Shown here one piece after another: positions 1 through 6,986 of a stretch of 8,020 nucleotides of DNA. This DNA comes from JAJFTV01 sp964426355 (GTDB lineage Bacteria; Chloroflexota; Anaerolineae; Anaerolineales; Anaerolineaceae): contig CAYRRA010000193.1 of assembly GCA_964426355.1 (NCBI GenBank), forward strand, positions 1 to 8,020, in the 5' to 3' direction. Each line of letters begins with the position of its first letter. Within the stretch, counting starts at the first letter, position 1. The notes under the pieces are model-generated. The model ran no database searches, was not told where the DNA came from, and saw only the letters and a program-made list of their open reading frames with translations. A program made the position numbers and the translations under genes.

Positions 1-2438
1 CCTTGCACCCAAAAAAGGATGGCAAGTTCTTTCGAGTCCATTTCAGGAATGTTTTGCATTGTAGCCCGAGTAATATCCATTGCCAGCTGCGGTTGACCGG
101 AGCAAACCGCTTTCAAACCTCGAAGGATCGGTGCCATAGACTGGATGACTGTGATCTCTTTTGCTGACAGATTCTTTTCAGGTGGTTCATCCTGTGATTC
201 TCCTTGACTTTTCTTAGAAGAGACCAAATCTTCCGCCTTATCAAGAAGTGGGTCAATATAATCGATCATCCCCGCTTGGGAATACATCTCTGCTACCTGT
301 ATACATAATTTTGGGCTTTTGAATAACTCTTCTCGAGGGAATTTTTCAAGCCATTGAATAATGGTCGTCATCTGACCTTTTTCAAGATATTCTGGCATAT
401 GAAGCACGATGAGCCGACTTGCACTTTCCCAATCCTCAGCTGCTAAGGAATGATCAATCGACCCTTCTACATCTCCGTGTTTATCAAACCATTTCGAGGC
501 GCGTTGATGAAGTATAGGAACCAAACCGGGTAAAGTGCTTTGTAAGCGGGTACGTAACAAATCCGCAAAGAGATGATGGTAACGGTACCAGATTCGTTCG
601 TCATCTTGTGGCACAATAAATAATCCCAGGGTTTCTAATGTTGCCAGGCAAATTTTGCGTTTTTCAGGAGTTGCTGATGATTCTTGTAGGAAATGAGGAT
701 CAGATATATGGTTATTGGTTTGGATATTCTGCACAAAATCGCATAATGAATCATTCAACCGTTCCAAAATAGACGTCTGCAGAAGGTATTTTTGAATTTC
801 CGATGGCTGTTGGCTTAGTGCTTCTTCAGCAAGGTAATCCATAATGAATCGATGGCTTCCTGAGAAGGCTTCGATGAATGTGGGAATATCCAGCCGACCT
901 TGCATGGAAACCGCTGCGAGCTGTAATCCGGCAATCCACCCTTCGGTGCGATTCTCAAGCTTTGTTACATGTTCTTGGGAAAGGTTCAACCCAAATATCT
1001 GCTTCAAAAACTTGGTTACTTCCACAGTCGTAAAACGCAAATCTTCTTCCCGGATTTCGAGTAATTGTCCGCGGGCTCGTAATCGTGACAGCGGAATAGG
1101 TGGATCCGAACGAGTAGCTATAACCACATGAACGTTTTCGGGTAAATGCTCAATAAGGAATGTAATCCCATCATGGATCGCAGGATTGTTTATGAATTGA
1201 TAATCATCCAACACCAATAGCACTGATTGATCCTGGTCTTGCAGATCGTTAAGCAGCAAAGTCAATGGTGTCTTTGGATAAATTTCTTCAGAAGTACGAA
1301 TTATTTCTTGAGCTTCAGCACTTAATTCAAGGTCAACCTTTTCTAAAGCTGCTGTCAGGTAAGCCAGAAACCGCATTGGGTCATTATCACCCGCATCCAA
1401 CGAAAACCAGCATATTGCCCAAGGTATTGTTGCATCCACTTTTTGGAGGTAATTAATCCATTCAGCCAATAAAGTGGTTTTGCCGTACCCGGCAGGTGCA
1501 CTGACTAATGTCAAGGGCTTTTTTGAACCTTGTGACAGTTTCTCAAGAAGGATCGGACGCGGTACATAATCTTTTCGCAGGCGGGGAATGAATAATTTTG
1601 TTTTGATGAGAGGTTGTTTTTTAGTCTCAACACCCGAAGTAGTAGTTGATATTCCAGGAAAGGTATCTCTTTTTCGGAATCTCCCAGCCCGTATCTCTTG
1701 ATAAAATTCTTTCATTTGATCATCGAGGGATTGACCGAGCTCATCATTCAAAATTCGCGAATATTCTTCAAATTGATGGATAGCAGACCTATATTGCCCA
1801 GCCTGTGCAAATAGCCCAATGAGTGTTCTCTGCGCGTTCTCATTCAGATGGTCCATGCTGACCCAATGGCGAGCCCTTTGAATGCCTTTTTCCCACTCCC
1901 CCAAAGCAACATAAGCAAGAGATAATCGCTCCAGGGATGACGCCATATCTTGAAGAAAACCTTCTCGTTGTAAATATTGCCATTTGTCAAATTCTGGCGA
2001 ATCCCGTAAATTTAATCCTTCCAGGAAACTTCCTCTATAAAGGGCAACGGCTTTCTCAAGATTGTCAATGCATTCTTGGCAAACAATTCTCTCATGGTTA
2101 TGTGACTTCACATTGGTTAGGAGCAAACGAAATTCGCTAACATCCTGCCAAAGAAGGTAAGATGGATTTATCACGGCATTCTCTCTATTGCCGATGATAA
2201 AATCATGCCCAAATTCACGATTAATTGAGTATAGAGATCGGCGCAGATTAGCATAGGCATGCTGCTGATCATATTCAGGCCAAAACAATGTCGCTAGATT
2301 TTCTCTTGACAAAGGGGAAGGAGAGGAAAACCCGAGATACGCCAGTAATGCAACTGCCTTTCGAGTTTCAAGATTAAAGACATTGCCATCACGTTCAATA
2401 ATGGGGATGCCTAGCCAGTATGTCTTAATTTCTTCCAT
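1..2438 (-). CDS. SARP/BTAD-type and MalT/LAL-type ATP-dependent transcriptional regulator, C-terminus beyond window
   Basis: One uninterrupted minus-strand frame of about 812 codons starts at ATG 2438-2436 and runs off the left edge. An in-frame TAA lies 12 bases upstream, so no earlier start is possible; no convincing Shine-Dalgarno sequence precedes the ATG. Residues ~1-95 look like the OmpR-type winged helix of SARP regulators (ENLATLFWPEYDQQHAYANL, then RRSLYSINREFG). Residues ~100-250 are a helical BTAD domain (LEKAVALYRGSFLEGL; AQRTLIGLFAQAGQYRSAI). A linker leads to the LAL/MalT hallmark TKLFIPRLRKDYVPRPILLE at ~280-299. The P-loop APAGYGKTTLL follows, with K320, and Walker B VLLVLDDYQ has D411/D412. 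A typical STAND module continues (ATRSDPPIPLSRLRARGQL; TEGWIAGLQLAA; YRYHHLFADLLR near 618-629), then helical TPR-like sequence. In this family ligand binding drives ATP-dependent oligomerisation and promoter activation. DNA binding is probably through the N-terminal winged helix; whether a LuxR-type HTH also lies at the C-terminus cannot be seen. Inducer and targets are unknown. Confidence 0.93.
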   Translation of the reverse strand, partial: MEEIKTYWLGIPIIERDGNVFNLETRKAVALLAYLGFSSPSPLSRENLATLFWPEYDQQHAYANLRRSLYSINREFGHDFIIGNRENAVINPSYLLWQDVSEFRLLLTNVKSHNHERIVCQECIDNLEKAVALYRGSFLEGLNLRDSPEFDKWQYLQREGFLQDMASSLERLSLAYVALGEWEKGIQRARHWVSMDHLNENAQRTLIGLFAQAGQYRSAIHQFEEYSRILNDELGQSLDDQMKEFYQEIRAGRFRKRDTFPGISTTTSGVETKKQPLIKTKLFIPRLRKDYVPRPILLEKLSQGSKKPLTLVSAPAGYGKTTLLAEWINYLQKVDATIPWAICWFSLDAGDNDPMRFLAYLTAALEKVDLELSAEAQEIIRTSEEIYPKTPLTLLLNDLQDQDQSVLLVLDDYQFINNPAIHDGITFLIEHLPENVHVVIATRSDPPIPLSRLRARGQLLEIREEDLRFTTVEVTKFLKQIFGLNLSQEHVTKLENRTEGWIAGLQLAAVSMQGRLDIPTFIEAFSGSHRFIMDYLAEEALSQQPSEIQKYLLQTSILERLNDSLCDFVQNIQTNNHISDPHFLQESSATPEKRKICLATLETLGLFIVPQDDERIWYRYHHLFADLLRTRLQSTLPGLVPILHQRASKWFDKHGDVEGSIDHSLAAEDWESASRLIVLHMPEYLEKGQMTTIIQWLEKFPREELFKSPKLCIQVAEMYSQAGMIDYIDPLLDKAEDLVSSKKSQGESQDEPPEKNLSAKEITVIQSMAPILRGLKAVCSGQPQLAMDITRATMQNIPEMDSKELAILFWVQ

Positions 2439-2503
2439 TGAAATTCGTTGTTAGAACTTGTTTTATGATAGAACCGATCGTCATACTTAAACCCATTCGT
2501 TTC

Positions 2504-2533
2504 ATTATATACCTGTAGGAAAATAACCGCCAA
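2504..2533 (-). promoter_or_regulatory. Candidate sigma70-like promoter of the BTAD-LAL regulator
   Basis: On the minus strand a TTGGCG -35 box (2533-2528) is followed by an 18-base spacer and a perfect TATAAT -10 box (2509-2504). Transcription would start near 2497 and leave a leader of about 58 bases before the regulator ATG at 2438. The rest of the 242-base divergent spacer (2439-2680) shows no gene I believe. Activity is inferred only from match and position. Confidence 0.42.
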
Positions 2534-2680
2534 TGCTGGAACATTGAGAAGGCTCTATTCATCTTCGCATTCCAGTAAATTCCTTGGGAATTTTGAAAAC
2601 ATAATTTTTTACTGCTTCTGTAACGATTATTCAACGGAAATGTATCGTGCATTAAGTATGATCGCTATGGATATTCCACT

Positions 2681-3637
2681 ATGTTTCGAGGTAAAACTTT
2701 GAAAAACAAATTTGAAATCTGTCGTATTTGGATCTTAATCTTGTTCGCTTTTACCATAGCCTGGTTGACTGCCGTGGGTATAGCTTTCATCGGTAGTATT
2801 GCGAACAGTCCACTCATTTTTCCTAGATTAGGATTGAAATTAGCGACAGGGTCGACAGCAACTGTCTACATGTCTGTTCCAGCGCTTGCCAACATTCTCA
2901 CTTGTATCAATACCCACGAAGGATGGACACAAACCTGGCTTCACCCTGTGAGTGCTGATCGCCCCACGATCCTTATCGATAAAAATGGAGTATGCGAACA
3001 AGATGGATCCCATCCATCCCTGAGTTACGTCAAGCAAAGAAAAATACAGGCAAGAGAAATGCAAACGCTCATTTGTGGTGAACGACTGAAAATACGTCTA
3101 TTACTGATTGCCGGCATCGATGCTGTACTGAGTATTACCGGATTTCCCGAAACATACAGCTATATCCCCGAGTTTCCAAAGAATGAACTGGCTGCGCTTA
3201 ATATGATCGAGCGGGGGGTGAATCTTCCAAATTTAAAAGACCTACCGCCCGACATTGCCGTTTCACTTTCGGAGACAAAAGAGTTGGTTGGGTTGATGGC
3301 ATTCAACTCCATTAACAGCCGATTCCAGGCAGTAGAAATCAGCTGGATGTTCCATAGAGCACATCGTCGCGATAAGAGTTGTGTCAATGAAGTCGCCCAC
3401 GCGCTCATGAATAAGGGCTTTTCTAACCATGGAATGTGCTGCACCATCGCAACTTGTGATTCGCTTAATATTCCTGGTGTTCGTATTATGGATAAACTGG
3501 GCGTGCGTTGTGAAATGGATCTTTTTGATAGCCTGTTTCTCGGGGATGGAGAATGGCACAACGAATATTTGTATGCCATAACTGAAAAGGGTTGGGGTAA
3601 AGAAATAAAACAAGAAGATATTTATTGCACACCTTGA
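2681..3637 (+). CDS. Chimeric protein: CPBP-protease-like N-terminus joined to a degenerate GNAT acetyltransferase domain
   Basis: This 318-codon ORF joins two unrelated pieces. Residues 1-~90 have a hydrophobic helix (~15-38) and the cadence of a CPBP protease N-terminus (LFAFTIAWLTAVGIAF; VPALANILT; HEGWTQTWLHP), but all catalytic CPBP motifs are absent. Residues ~90-134 are an unrecognised polar linker. Residues ~136-300 resemble a RimJ/RimL-type GNAT: LKIRLLLIAGIDAVLSITG, YIPEFPKNE, ELVGLMAFNSINSRFQAVEI, IATCDSLNIPGVRIMDKLGV and LGDGEWHNEYLYAI. The acetyl-CoA loop, normally like HWGKGYATEA, reads HRRDKSCVNEV at 228-238, so both glycines are lost and catalysis is doubtful. ATG 2681 is the only plausible start, because the upstream frame offers no start codon before a stop; its ribosome-binding site is weak. 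The gene diverges from the regulator and precedes a complete CPBP protease by 75 bases. It may be a true fusion or a fossil joint of two broken genes that has stayed open. Confidence 0.6.
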   Translation: MFRGKTLKNKFEICRIWILILFAFTIAWLTAVGIAFIGSIANSPLIFPRLGLKLATGSTATVYMSVPALANILTCINTHEGWTQTWLHPVSADRPTILIDKNGVCEQDGSHPSLSYVKQRKIQAREMQTLICGERLKIRLLLIAGIDAVLSITGFPETYSYIPEFPKNELAALNMIERGVNLPNLKDLPPDIAVSLSETKELVGLMAFNSINSRFQAVEISWMFHRAHRRDKSCVNEVAHALMNKGFSNHGMCCTIATCDSLNIPGVRIMDKLGVRCEMDLFDSLFLGDGEWHNEYLYAITEKGWGKEIKQEDIYCTP

Positions 3638-3662
3638 TGTTGTTATAGGGCGGAGCACCTAA

Positions 3663-3690
3663 TTGATATTCGAGTGCAAAGGAAAATAAT
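3663..3690 (+). promoter_or_regulatory. Candidate promoter for the CPBP protease gene
   Basis: TTGATA (3663-3668), a 16-base spacer and AATAAT (3685-3690) form a plausible sigma70-type promoter in the gap after the chimeric gene. A start near 3697 would give a very short leader containing the AAAGGAG ribosome-binding site at 3701-3707. That supports ATG 3713 as the protease start. The region is AT-rich, so a chance match is possible. Confidence 0.3.
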
Positions 3691-3712
3691 AATGAATTGG
3701 AAAGGAGAAAAA

Positions 3713-4468
3713 ATGGACATGACAAAGAACAGAACCCTTAATAAGGTAAACATTATACAAAGTTGTTTAGCAATGATCATTTTATTTGTTATTCAGTTAT
3801 TTGCTGGAAAACTTGGGTGGGCTACAGCTGATTTATTTTCCTATGAGTCAGTTGACCCCAATGGGTTATTCGCCCGGTTATCTATTCATCATCTATCTCA
3901 AATGCTGATCGCTTTGGCAATTATTTTGATCATCAGTACAGTGATACGGGTTGATTTTGGATTTCATCTGGGCGATAGAAAAGCAGGAATGCGGTGTCTC
4001 TTAATATTCACAGGTGCAATCACAGTGATTGCCTTAGGTTATCACATCCTCATGGAAATTCTCAGTCAACCGATAACTTATGACTATCCACTAACCACGC
4101 GGAATATCTTTGGAAACCTTGGGTTTCAACTGTTTTTGAGCGGACCCTCAGAAGAAATACTGTACCGCGCCCTACCAGTTACACTTCTCGTTTTTGTCTT
4201 TGGTAAAAATATTTATGTTAGCAAGAATGTTACATTGGAAGTCGTGTTAGCTTCTTTGCTATTCACAGCAGCACATATCACATATACCATATCGCCGTTT
4301 TCTATTTCGGATTTGAATATCTTTGGGCTGGTTTATGCTTTTGCGATGGGTATCTTAAATGGGTTTGTATACCAGAGAAGCCGAAGCATCTTGTACCCCA
4401 TGCTGATGCACAGCATCAGTAATGTCTTGATGGTTGGGACCGGGTATTTGTTTACCATCCTTGTTTAG
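3713..4468 (+). CDS. CPBP family (CAAX protease/Abi) intramembrane metalloprotease
   Basis: The product is a 251-residue polytopic membrane protein with hydrophobic segments near residues 12-32, 60-80, 95-115, 155-165, 175-195, 203-222 and 232-250. All CPBP motifs are present: GPSEEILYR gives the glutamate pair E147/E148 and R152, LLFTAAH gives F184 and H188, and LMHSISNVL gives H233 and N237. Members of this family are intramembrane proteases related to Rce1 and are linked to bacteriocin maturation or self-immunity, signalling and prenylated-protein processing; the substrate here is unknown. I chose ATG 3713 because AAAGGAG lies five bases upstream. The frame also allows ATG 3692 (with AAAGGA at 3678-3683) or GTG 3674, adding 7 or 13 residues. 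It follows the chimeric ORF, whose N-terminus resembles a broken CPBP protein. An IS fragment lies just beyond its stop codon. Confidence 0.9.
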   Translation: MDMTKNRTLNKVNIIQSCLAMIILFVIQLFAGKLGWATADLFSYESVDPNGLFARLSIHHLSQMLIALAIILIISTVIRVDFGFHLGDRKAGMRCLLIFTGAITVIALGYHILMEILSQPITYDYPLTTRNIFGNLGFQLFLSGPSEEILYRALPVTLLVFVFGKNIYVSKNVTLEVVLASLLFTAAHITYTISPFSISDLNIFGLVYAFAMGILNGFVYQRSRSILYPMLMHSISNVLMVGTGYLFTILV

Positions 4469-4509
4469 CACGTGACCATTTGCTGTGAAAATCTTTGGAA
4501 AAGCCAAAG

Positions 4510-4606
4510 GTGTGATGAGGATCAACTCTACTGCTCCGTCTAGACCTTGTTGAAACAGGTCTTCTAACTGTGCGGGGGAAAAGGTATAATCATTTTGGTG
4601 AGTCAT
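4510..4606 (-). pseudogene. N-terminal fragment of an IS256/Mutator-family transposase
   Basis: ATG 4606 is preceded by a strong AAAGGAG (4618-4612), a well-formed start for a gene that is then cut short. The first ~30 residues (MTHQNDYTFSPAQLEDLFQQ, then GLDGAVELI) match the usual opening of IS256-type transposases, where a short helix ending in a Gly-rich turn and a leucine-rich stretch precedes the EAMxxER region. That region is missing. After about residue 30 the sequence changes to unrelated codons that read antisense to the end of the CPBP gene. The open frame itself continues to 4355, but that tail is not transposase-like. The catalytic DDE domain is absent, so it is non-functional. 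The family assignment rests on a short match. Confidence 0.5.
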
Positions 4607-4676
4607 ACTGTGCTCCTTTCTTGGTTTTGGTCAACCATTAGGATACTTCTGACTCACCATTTTGTTAAGATGTTCC

Positions 4677-4704
4677 ATAATTTACAGAAAATAGTTTACA
4701 CTAA
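4677..4704 (-). repeat. Probable terminal inverted repeat of the IS256-type remnant
   Basis: Read on the minus strand this stretch is TTAGTGTAAACTATTTTCTG followed by TAAATTATG. That resembles the ends of IS256-family elements, which often begin with a GTGTAAA..TTTTCTGTAAA type sequence. It lies about 70-100 bases upstream of the transposase start at 4606, the usual spacing for the left end of such elements. The partner repeat is lost with the rest of the element, so the repeat is inferred from form and position only. Confidence 0.45.
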
Positions 4705-5098
4705 CAAACACTGCGGCGAAACTGGACTTGAGCCAATTTAGCAAATTGCGGCGATGCTCCTCCTGTAACTGTCGGCGTATGTCACCACAAGTCAGATAGA
4801 CCTCAGGCTGCAAGGATCGCTGGGCTTCAAAAAACAGATCAAACAAGAGGTTAAGATCCAAAAGCGCACGATGGCTTTTGCGAACATCAACAGGTACTGA
4901 TCACTGCCCAACAGATCTTTGTCGTGCTCAAAGAAGGTTTCGATCTCCCAACGGATGGCGAGGATATTGACCAGGGATTGGACATCCTCTGCTGATTCAA
5001 ATTGATCTATCAACGCTATTCCTGACATCGTTTTGCGCCCTTCACATTCCACTAATCCCAGCAGTACGATCACAAGAAAGATTATGCTGCGGGCGAAC
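4682..5098 (-). pseudogene. Internally deleted, frameshifted IS4-superfamily (IS4/IS701-like) transposase
   Basis: The minus-strand frame just after the ABC stop codon carries an N-terminal-like piece (GLVECEGRKTMSGIA, near 5060-5017). It joins directly to a C-terminal catalytic piece, VNILAIRWEIETFFEHDKDL then LGSDQYLLMFAKAIVRFW (~4969-4850). The second piece has the R-x3-E-x6-K spacing of the IS4 YREK signature, with E at 4941-4939 as the catalytic glutamate; the usual Tyr is Leu. The central part with the two catalytic aspartates is missing, so several hundred bases appear deleted. Near the run of six A at 4829-4834 the frame shifts. With one extra base it continues as CFFEAQRSLQPEVYLTCGDI, then RRQLQEEHRRNLLNWLKSSF, a normal-looking C-terminus. 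The last ~11 codons before TAA 4682 overlap the presumed IS256 end, so the true C-terminus was probably replaced. It is non-functional. Confidence 0.65.
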
Positions 5099-6973
5099 TC
5101 ACCGATACCCTTGTGCCTGCAAGTTGAACAGTCGTGCATACGCGCCATCCATCTGGATCAACTCCACATGGCTGCCCAGTTCGATGATCCTGCCTTCCGA
5201 CAGCACTACGATGCGATCCGCCATGCGCACGGTGGAAAAACGGTGAGAAATCAACACAGCAATACGGTCCTCGATCAGCTCTCCAAAACGGCGAAAGACT
5301 TCATACTCCGCTTCGGCATCCAGCGCAGAGGTGGGCTCGTCCAACACCAATACCTCGGCGTCGCGCATAAAGGCGCGCGCCAGCGCAATTTTTTGCCACT
5401 GCCCGCCCGAAAGCTCTGCCCCTTTCTCCCAACGCCGTCCCAGCATGGTGTCGTAACCCTGGGGCATTGCTGCAATCACCTGGCTTGCCCCGCCGCGCTC
5501 GGCGGCATTTCGAATGCGCTCCAGGTCATCAAGCGCCTCCACCTGCCCAAACCCGATATTTTCCTGTACGGTGAACTGATAACGAACATAATCTTGGAAG
5601 ATCACGCCAAACCGTTGATGCAGGCTTTTCAGGTCGTACTCGCGTAAATCCACACCATCCAGCAGTATCTGCCCCTGCGTGGGGTCATACAGGCGCGTGA
5701 GCAGCTTGATCAGGGTCGTCTTGCCTGCCCCATTTAGACCCACCAACGCAATCCGTTCGCTGGGCTGAATGTGCAGGTTGATATCGCGCAGCACCATCTC
5801 ATCGGAACCGGGGTAGCAAAAAGAAACGTTCCTGAACTCAACCCCCTGGCGAATGGGCGCTGGCGCCGGCATTCCGTTCAAAGGCGCGGTCAGCAGTGGC
5901 TCCAGCTTCAGATACGTAAGTAGATTATCGAGAAAGAGGTTGCTCTCGTAAAGACGGTTTAACCCATCCAGCAATGAGCGGATCGAATTTTGCGACTGCC
6001 GGAAGATGGTCAGGAACATGGTCATATCACCCAGTGTGATGCGACCAGCGACCGTGCGCAGCACGATCCATGCATAACTGCCATAATAAACCAGGCTGGA
6101 AAGCATACCCCATCCCAATCCTGCCCGGGTGCGCCGCTCGGCAATCGCACGATCTTCCAGGTAAAACTGGTCGAAAAGGGTTTGATACCGTTTCAGCAAC
6201 GGCTCACCCAGCCCAAACAGTTTGATCTCTTTGACCGTGTCGCTGCCGGTCAACAGCGCTTCCAGGTAATTCAAAAGACGTGCTTCGGGTGCGCGCCGGG
6301 TGACCGCCCGGAAAGCGCGTTCGGCATACTGTGACTGCGAGAGAAAAGCCGGGATGGAAGAAACAATGACAATCAACGCCAACCAGGGGCTGAAGCGGAA
6401 AAGCAAAGCCATCAACGAGAACAATGTGATGACCTGCTGCATCATTTGCAGCGTCGAATTGACGATATTGAGGGCACTGACATCCGCCTGGCGGCGCGCA
6501 TTCTGCAGGGTATCATAAAAGATGGGGTTTTCAAAGAACTGCAAATCCAGGCTGATTGCCTTGCGAATAATCAGGCTGTTGACGTGACGTGTCAACTGCG
6601 ACTGGATAATCCGGTCAGAAAGCGATCTCACCTGGCTCACCACGGAACCGAGCAGAATCAACCCAAATTCCAGCGCAAGGTACGGCAGCACATAGCGTAA
6701 ACCGGCTGTCGCTTCCAGCGATTGATCGAGTGCAGTGACAATCGAATCGATGATGAGCTTTCCAACCCAGGCTTGCGCAGCGGGTAAAATGGCTGCGACG
6801 ATCGTCAAGCCAATTCCCGCCAGCGCAGCAGACCGGCTGGAAGCCCAAACCAGCCGGAAGGCTTCTGGTGTATTGCGCAGCGCTTTCAAAAATTCGCGCA
6901 CCTGGTTATTAAGGCGCGCTATCAGCGAGGTCGATTGCTTCGGGTTGGATTGTGCGGATGGGGATGAATTCAA
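5099..6973 (-). CDS. ABC transporter, type IV (ABC-B) exporter half-transporter: fused permease and ATPase
   Basis: The 624-residue product is a complete half-transporter that should act as a homodimer, or as a heterodimer with a distant partner, in the cytoplasmic membrane. Residues ~45-350 form the transmembrane domain, with hydrophobic helices near 48-70, 95-115, 178-212 and 285-310. The ATPase domain (~375-620) has every key element: Walker A GLNGAGKTT (K418), Q-loop Q460, signature LSGGQ at 521-525, Walker B VLVLDEP (D545, E546), D-loop SALD and H-loop H577. The signature context LSGGQWQKIALARAF resembles lantibiotic/peptide exporters of the NisT/SpaT type, but no peptidase domain is present, so the substrate remains open. 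No ATG lies near the N-terminus. TTG 6973 is favoured because CTGGAG (6986-6981) sits seven bases upstream, directly after the stop codon of the GNAT gene. That 13-base gap marks a two-gene operon. The natural C-terminus (LFNLQAQGYR) ends right where the IS relic begins. GC content is clearly higher than in the genes to the left. Confidence 0.93.
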   Translation of the reverse strand: MNSSPSAQSNPKQSTSLIARLNNQVREFLKALRNTPEAFRLVWASSRSAALAGIGLTIVAAILPAAQAWVGKLIIDSIVTALDQSLEATAGLRYVLPYLALEFGLILLGSVVSQVRSLSDRIIQSQLTRHVNSLIIRKAISLDLQFFENPIFYDTLQNARRQADVSALNIVNSTLQMMQQVITLFSLMALLFRFSPWLALIVIVSSIPAFLSQSQYAERAFRAVTRRAPEARLLNYLEALLTGSDTVKEIKLFGLGEPLLKRYQTLFDQFYLEDRAIAERRTRAGLGWGMLSSLVYYGSYAWIVLRTVAGRITLGDMTMFLTIFRQSQNSIRSLLDGLNRLYESNLFLDNLLTYLKLEPLLTAPLNGMPAPAPIRQGVEFRNVSFCYPGSDEMVLRDINLHIQPSERIALVGLNGAGKTTLIKLLTRLYDPTQGQILLDGVDLREYDLKSLHQRFGVIFQDYVRYQFTVQENIGFGQVEALDDLERIRNAAERGGASQVIAAMPQGYDTMLGRRWEKGAELSGGQWQKIALARAFMRDAEVLVLDEPTSALDAEAEYEVFRRFGELIEDRIAVLISHRFSTVRMADRIVVLSEGRIIELGSHVELIQMDGAYARLFNLQAQGYR

Positions 6974-6986
6974 GAGGGCGCTCCAG

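Larger units (their letters stand above)
4500..5098 (-). mobile_element. Insertion-sequence graveyard: truncated IS256-type end abutting a deleted IS4-superfamily relic
   Basis: Almost the whole gap between the CPBP protease and the ABC transporter is made of two transposon remnants in the same orientation. The left part (~4510 to ~4704) is the 5' end of an IS256/Mutator-type element: the first codons of the transposase, its leader and a terminal repeat. The right part (~4705-5098) is an internally deleted and frameshifted IS4-superfamily transposase. Neither can move by itself. The outer limits are approximate because no target duplication or full partner repeat is visible. Confidence 0.6.

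Noticed and set aside
844..1131. 95-codon plus-strand ORF inside the regulator
   Set aside because: It is antisense to the uninterrupted regulator frame and has no family pattern.
2425..2652. 75-codon minus-strand ORF in the divergent spacer
   Set aside because: It overlaps the regulator start and covers the promoter candidate; the translation has no recognisable pattern and no ribosome-binding site.
3160..3725. Three overlapping minus-strand ORFs opposite the chimeric gene
   Set aside because: They are antisense shadows of the plus-strand frame, which carries GNAT motifs; their translations look random.
4493..4509. Hairpin CTTTGG-AAAAG-CCAAAG after the CPBP stop codon, considered as a terminator
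   Set aside because: The stem is only six pairs and no T-run follows on the plus strand.
4829..4834. Run of six A (T on the coding strand) as a programmed frameshift site of the transposase
   Set aside because: The transposase lacks its central catalytic part, so decay by a one-base loss is the simpler explanation.
5033..5647. 204-codon plus-strand ORF opposite the ABC transporter
   Set aside because: It is antisense to the ATPase domain, whose motifs are complete; the long frame arises from GC-rich codon bias.
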